Shown here: positions 5,441-7,525 of the stretch, piece after piece
Layout: each line of letters begins with the position of its first letter
Position numbering within the stretch: position 1 is the stretch's first letter
Origin: Ignavibacteriaceae bacterium
Lineage (GTDB): Bacteria; Bacteroidota; Ignavibacteria; Ignavibacteriales; Ignavibacteriaceae
Direction: 5' to 3'
NCBI GenBank assembly: GCA_022865965.1
Contig: JALHTS010000172.1
Span: 1-7,525, forward strand
Length of the DNA stretch: 7,525 bases
The notes under the pieces: generated by a model
What the model saw: the letters and a program-made list of their open reading frames with translations, nothing else
Database searches by the model: none
Told to the model about the DNA's origin: nothing
Made by a program: the position numbers and the translations under genes

Positions 5441-6484
5441 ATGAGTACAAGCACAAAAAAACTTTCATTCCTAGATCGCTACCTAACCTTGTGGATTATT
5501 CTTGCAATGTTTATTGGAGTTTTTTCGGGTTACTTATTTCCTTCAGTTGTTGATTTCTGGAATTCATTTCAATCAGGTACAACTAACATTCCAATTGCAA
5601 TAGGATTAATCTTAATGATGTATCCACCGCTTGCAAAAGTTAAGTATGAAGAACTACCAGATGTTTTCAAAAATCTTAAAGTGCTTACACTTTCCCTTGT
5701 GTAAAATTGGATTATTGGTCCGATACTGATGTTTTTTCTTGCAATAATTTTTCTGCAGGATTACCCGGAGTATATGGCAGGGCTAATTATGATTGGTCTT
5801 GCTCGATGCATTGCAATGGTAATAGTCTGGAATGAACTTGCAAAGGGTGATACTGAATATGCAGCAGGATTGGTGGCATTTAATTCCATCTTCCAGGTTT
5901 TGTTCTTTTCAATTTATGCTTATGTGTTTTTAACAGTTCTTCCTTCCTGGTTAGGTCTAAGAACTTTTGCTATTGATATAACGATAGGGCAAATCGCAGA
6001 AAGTGTTTTTATCTATCTTGGAATTCCATTCTTTGCTGGAATGATTACAAGGTTTGTATTACTTAAACTAAAGAGTAAACAATGGTATGAACAAAAATTC
6101 ATTCCCAAAATTTCTCCGATAACCTTAATCGCTTTACTGTTTACAATTATTGTAATGTTTTCTCTTAAGGGTGAGTACATTGTAAAAATTCCTCTTGATG
6201 TTTTGAGGATAGCAATACCGCTTGTTATCTACTTTGTTATAATGTTTTTTGTGTCGTTTTATATGGGCAAAAAAGTTGGAGCAGATTACGGCAAAACAGT
6301 GACGCTTTCTTTTACTGCCGCAAGTAATAATTTTGAGCTTGCAATTGCAGTTGCCATTGCGGTATTCGGAATAAATAGTGGAGTAGCGTTTGCCGCAGTT
6401 ATCGGTCCGCTTGTAGAAGTACCAGTACTAATAAGTTTAGTAAATGTTGCTTTGTGGCTGCGAAAAAAATATTTTTTTGAATAA
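5441..6484 (+). pseudogene. acr3: Acr3-family arsenite efflux permease interrupted by an in-frame TAA at codon 88
   Basis: Reading through one internal stop gives 347 codon positions, the usual length of bacterial Acr3 (ten membrane helices, arsenite export driven by the proton gradient). The first part is residues 1-87 and the second begins after TAA at 5702-5704, with no frame change. The join reads L-S-L-V-stop-N-W-I-I-G-P, where the family usually has a glutamine before the N-W-x-I-G-P motif; CAA to TAA is one base. The essential cysteine (C123 in GLARCIAMV) and the essential glutamate (E299 in [10 protein letters not shown]) are both present, as is the [12 protein letters not shown] end. 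Helix 3 holds the stop. An ATG at 5729 could restart translation at residue 97, but no ribosome-binding site precedes it and the product would lack the first helices. The start at 5441 is chosen because the earlier ATG (5399) lies in the repeat. A recent nonsense mutation, read-through, or a sequencing error are all possible. Confidence 0.9.
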
Positions 6485-6692
6485 AGAATTTCAGGTAAAA
6501 AAAGCTATTCGACATTATAAATCTGTTAAATTATTTTAAAGAAACATTTTTTATTTTTAGACTCCCCGCCAAATCCCTTAAAATTAATATAAGTGCATAC
6601 CGAATATGTTAAATGAGTTTTATTAATGTTATTTTTACAACGTTACTTTAAGCGCAAGTAAAATGATGTTTAGATATTTTAGGTAATGATAT

Positions 6693-6699
6693 AAGGAGG
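6693..6699 (+). promoter_or_regulatory. Strong Shine-Dalgarno (AAGGAGG) deciding the start at 6704
   Basis: AAGGAGG at 6693-6699 lies 4 nt before ATG 6704 and is the best match to the 16S anti-Shine-Dalgarno sequence in the window. It is the main reason to treat the short frame that follows as a real gene. The 219-bp gap before it (6485-6703) contains only a weak dyad, TTACTT/AAGTAA (6643-6661), and no clear promoter or terminator. Confidence 0.6.
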
Positions 6700-6703
6700 A
6701 CTT

Positions 6704-6916
6704 ATGTCCCCTGAAGAAAAAATTAACCAGTTAAATATTCATATTCTCCTCAAAAATAATCCGCTGCTAAAGTGGATTTATTCCCTCAAATCCCTTTTCT
6801 TTCAAGAAGTTAATAATTTAGCTGTAAAAAAAATAAAATATGCAACGGACTTAGCGATACGTGGCGATCTTTGCGAGAAAAAGAATCTCAATTCAATTAA
6901 ATTGATAAAATATTAA
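6704..6916 (+). CDS. Hypothetical small basic protein, 70 aa
   Basis: I do not recognise this protein. It has 70 residues, is lysine-rich (eleven K, one R against six acidic residues) and contains a hydrophobic/aromatic central stretch (about 13-33, LLKNNPLLKWIYSLKSLFF) that is too polar for a sure membrane helix. The rest could form amphipathic helices. A single cysteine occurs at position 57. Support for coding comes from the strong ribosome-binding site and proper spacing, and from its place just ahead of a sensor gene; the start of that gene is 58 nt after this stop. It may be a remnant of a longer regulator, a small independent protein, or part of the sensor's operon. No function is claimed. 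Confidence 0.5.
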   Translation: MSPEEKINQLNIHILLKNNPLLKWIYSLKSLFFQEVNNLAVKKIKYATDLAIRGDLCEKKNLNSIKLIKY

Positions 6917-6974
6917 ACACTGTGGGTAATAAATCTGAAAAATACTATTACTAATTTCCCCATAAGAGGTCTAT

Positions 6975-7525
6975 ATGTCTCTACAAAATTATAATGTGAA
7001 AAAACTGAGGTTTTCAAAGCGTTATTTTCTTATACCGGTAATATTTATTGTATTCATTTTACTTTTCTATCTGGTTTATAATGATGTTAAAGATAAAACC
7101 ATAAATGAATTTAATAATCAGCAATTAATATTAGCGCAAGCCGCATCTAGAGGTATTACTTCTTTCTTCCAGAATTACCAGTATGAACTTAACTTCTTAT
7201 CACAACAAAAATGTATAATTGATTTTAATGATGATACCAGAGTATTGATGGAAAACTTCTATACTAATCACAAAAATCTTATTAAGGCTGTAACAAGAGT
7301 AGATTCACGCGGGAAAATATTATTTACATACCCTTATAATCAATCAGCAATCGGACAAGATATTTCTTACCAAAAACATATTCGTCAGGTCTTAGCAACA
7401 CATCAAACGGTAATAAGCGATGTGTTTATGTCTGTGCAAGGTTATCTTGCAGTAGCTATGCATGTTCCGGTATTTAAAGGAAAAGAGTTTAAAGGCAGCA
7501 TTGCCATATTAATCCAGATTGATAA
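6975..7525 (+). CDS. N-terminal part of a membrane-anchored Cache-domain sensor protein (3' end outside window)
   Basis: The frame is open from ATG 6975 to the window end (183 codons) with no stop. AAGAGGT at 6964-6970 is the ribosome-binding site. A basic N-terminus (KKLRFSKRY) is followed by one membrane helix at about 17-36 (YFLIPVIFIVFILLFYLVY). Residues about 40-183 have the pattern of a double-Cache extracytoplasmic ligand-binding domain: a long helix (about 40-78), then D-S-R-G-K-I-L-F-T-Y-P (about 110-120), S-Y-Q-K-H-I-R-Q-V-L (131-140), and V-F-x-x-x-x-G-Y-L-A-V-A-M-x-V-P-V-F (150-167), followed by G-S-I-A-I-L-I-Q-I-D. Such domains are common on sensor histidine kinases, diguanylate cyclases and chemoreceptors. 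The output domain is beyond the window, so which of these it is cannot be said; histidine kinase is my first guess. Ligand unknown. Confidence 0.8.
   Translation, partial: MSLQNYNVKKLRFSKRYFLIPVIFIVFILLFYLVYNDVKDKTINEFNNQQLILAQAASRGITSFFQNYQYELNFLSQQKCIIDFNDDTRVLMENFYTNHKNLIKAVTRVDSRGKILFTYPYNQSAIGQDISYQKHIRQVLATHQTVISDVFMSVQGYLAVAMHVPVFKGKEFKGSIAILIQID

Noticed and set aside
3468..6484. Arsenic genes as a genomic island integrated at the tRNA-Arg
   Set aside because: No integrase is present and I see no copy of the tRNA 3' end further downstream in the window, so nearness to the tRNA alone is not enough.
1..7525. CRISPR array, phage or complete transposon
   Set aside because: No regularly spaced direct repeats with unique spacers, and no transposase, integrase or phage structural gene was found. 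Only short palindromic elements are seen.

Overview
The window is AT-rich and has short, mostly co-directional gene blocks. Protein-level features point to the Bacteroidota/Chlorobiota/Ignavibacteriota side of the bacterial tree: an ECF sigma factor next to a HEAT-repeat anti-sigma factor and a DUF4097-type beta-repeat protein, a Bacteroidota-like ArsR, and many lysine/asparagine/isoleucine-rich proteins. Canonical Shine-Dalgarno-like AGGA/GAGG sequences precede most starts. I lean towards an Ignavibacteria-like organism, but this is inference from gene content and style, not from a marker gene. All genes found are on the + strand.

Layout. (1) 1-201: the C-terminal end of an RmlD-like sugar-nucleotide reductase, cut by the window edge. 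(2) 405-3299: an envelope-stress-type regulatory operon. A putative ECF-type promoter is followed by the ECF sigma factor, a membrane-spanning zinc-finger anti-sigma factor whose outer domain looks like HEAT repeats, and a secreted DUF4097-like protein made of about eleven 18-residue Gly-rich beta repeats. A strong rho-independent terminator follows 138 nt after the last stop. (3) 3300-3541: a short palindromic repeat and a tRNA-Arg(CCT). (4) 3682-6484: an arsenic-resistance cluster, arsR - arsM - arsC - acr3. A promoter overlapped by a candidate ArsR operator precedes arsR. A different palindromic element lies in each of the arsM/arsC and arsC/acr3 gaps. The acr3 efflux gene is interrupted by one in-frame TAA within the third membrane segment, while the rest of the frame is intact. 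(5) 6485-7525: an unrecognised 70-aa basic protein with a very strong ribosome-binding site, then the N-terminal part of a membrane-anchored Cache-domain sensor protein that runs off the end.

How the genes work together. The sigma/anti-sigma/DUF4097 set probably forms a self-regulated cell-surface response circuit. In the arsenic cluster, ArsR would release the promoter on binding As(III), ArsC would reduce arsenate to arsenite, ArsM would methylate arsenite, and Acr3 would export it. If the TAA in acr3 is real and not read through, the locus keeps reduction and methylation but has lost its own efflux pump. No wholly new system is evident. The points most worth a second look are the interrupted acr3, the HEAT-type outer domain of the anti-sigma factor with its partner repeat protein, the candidate ECF promoter, and the three different palindromic elements.
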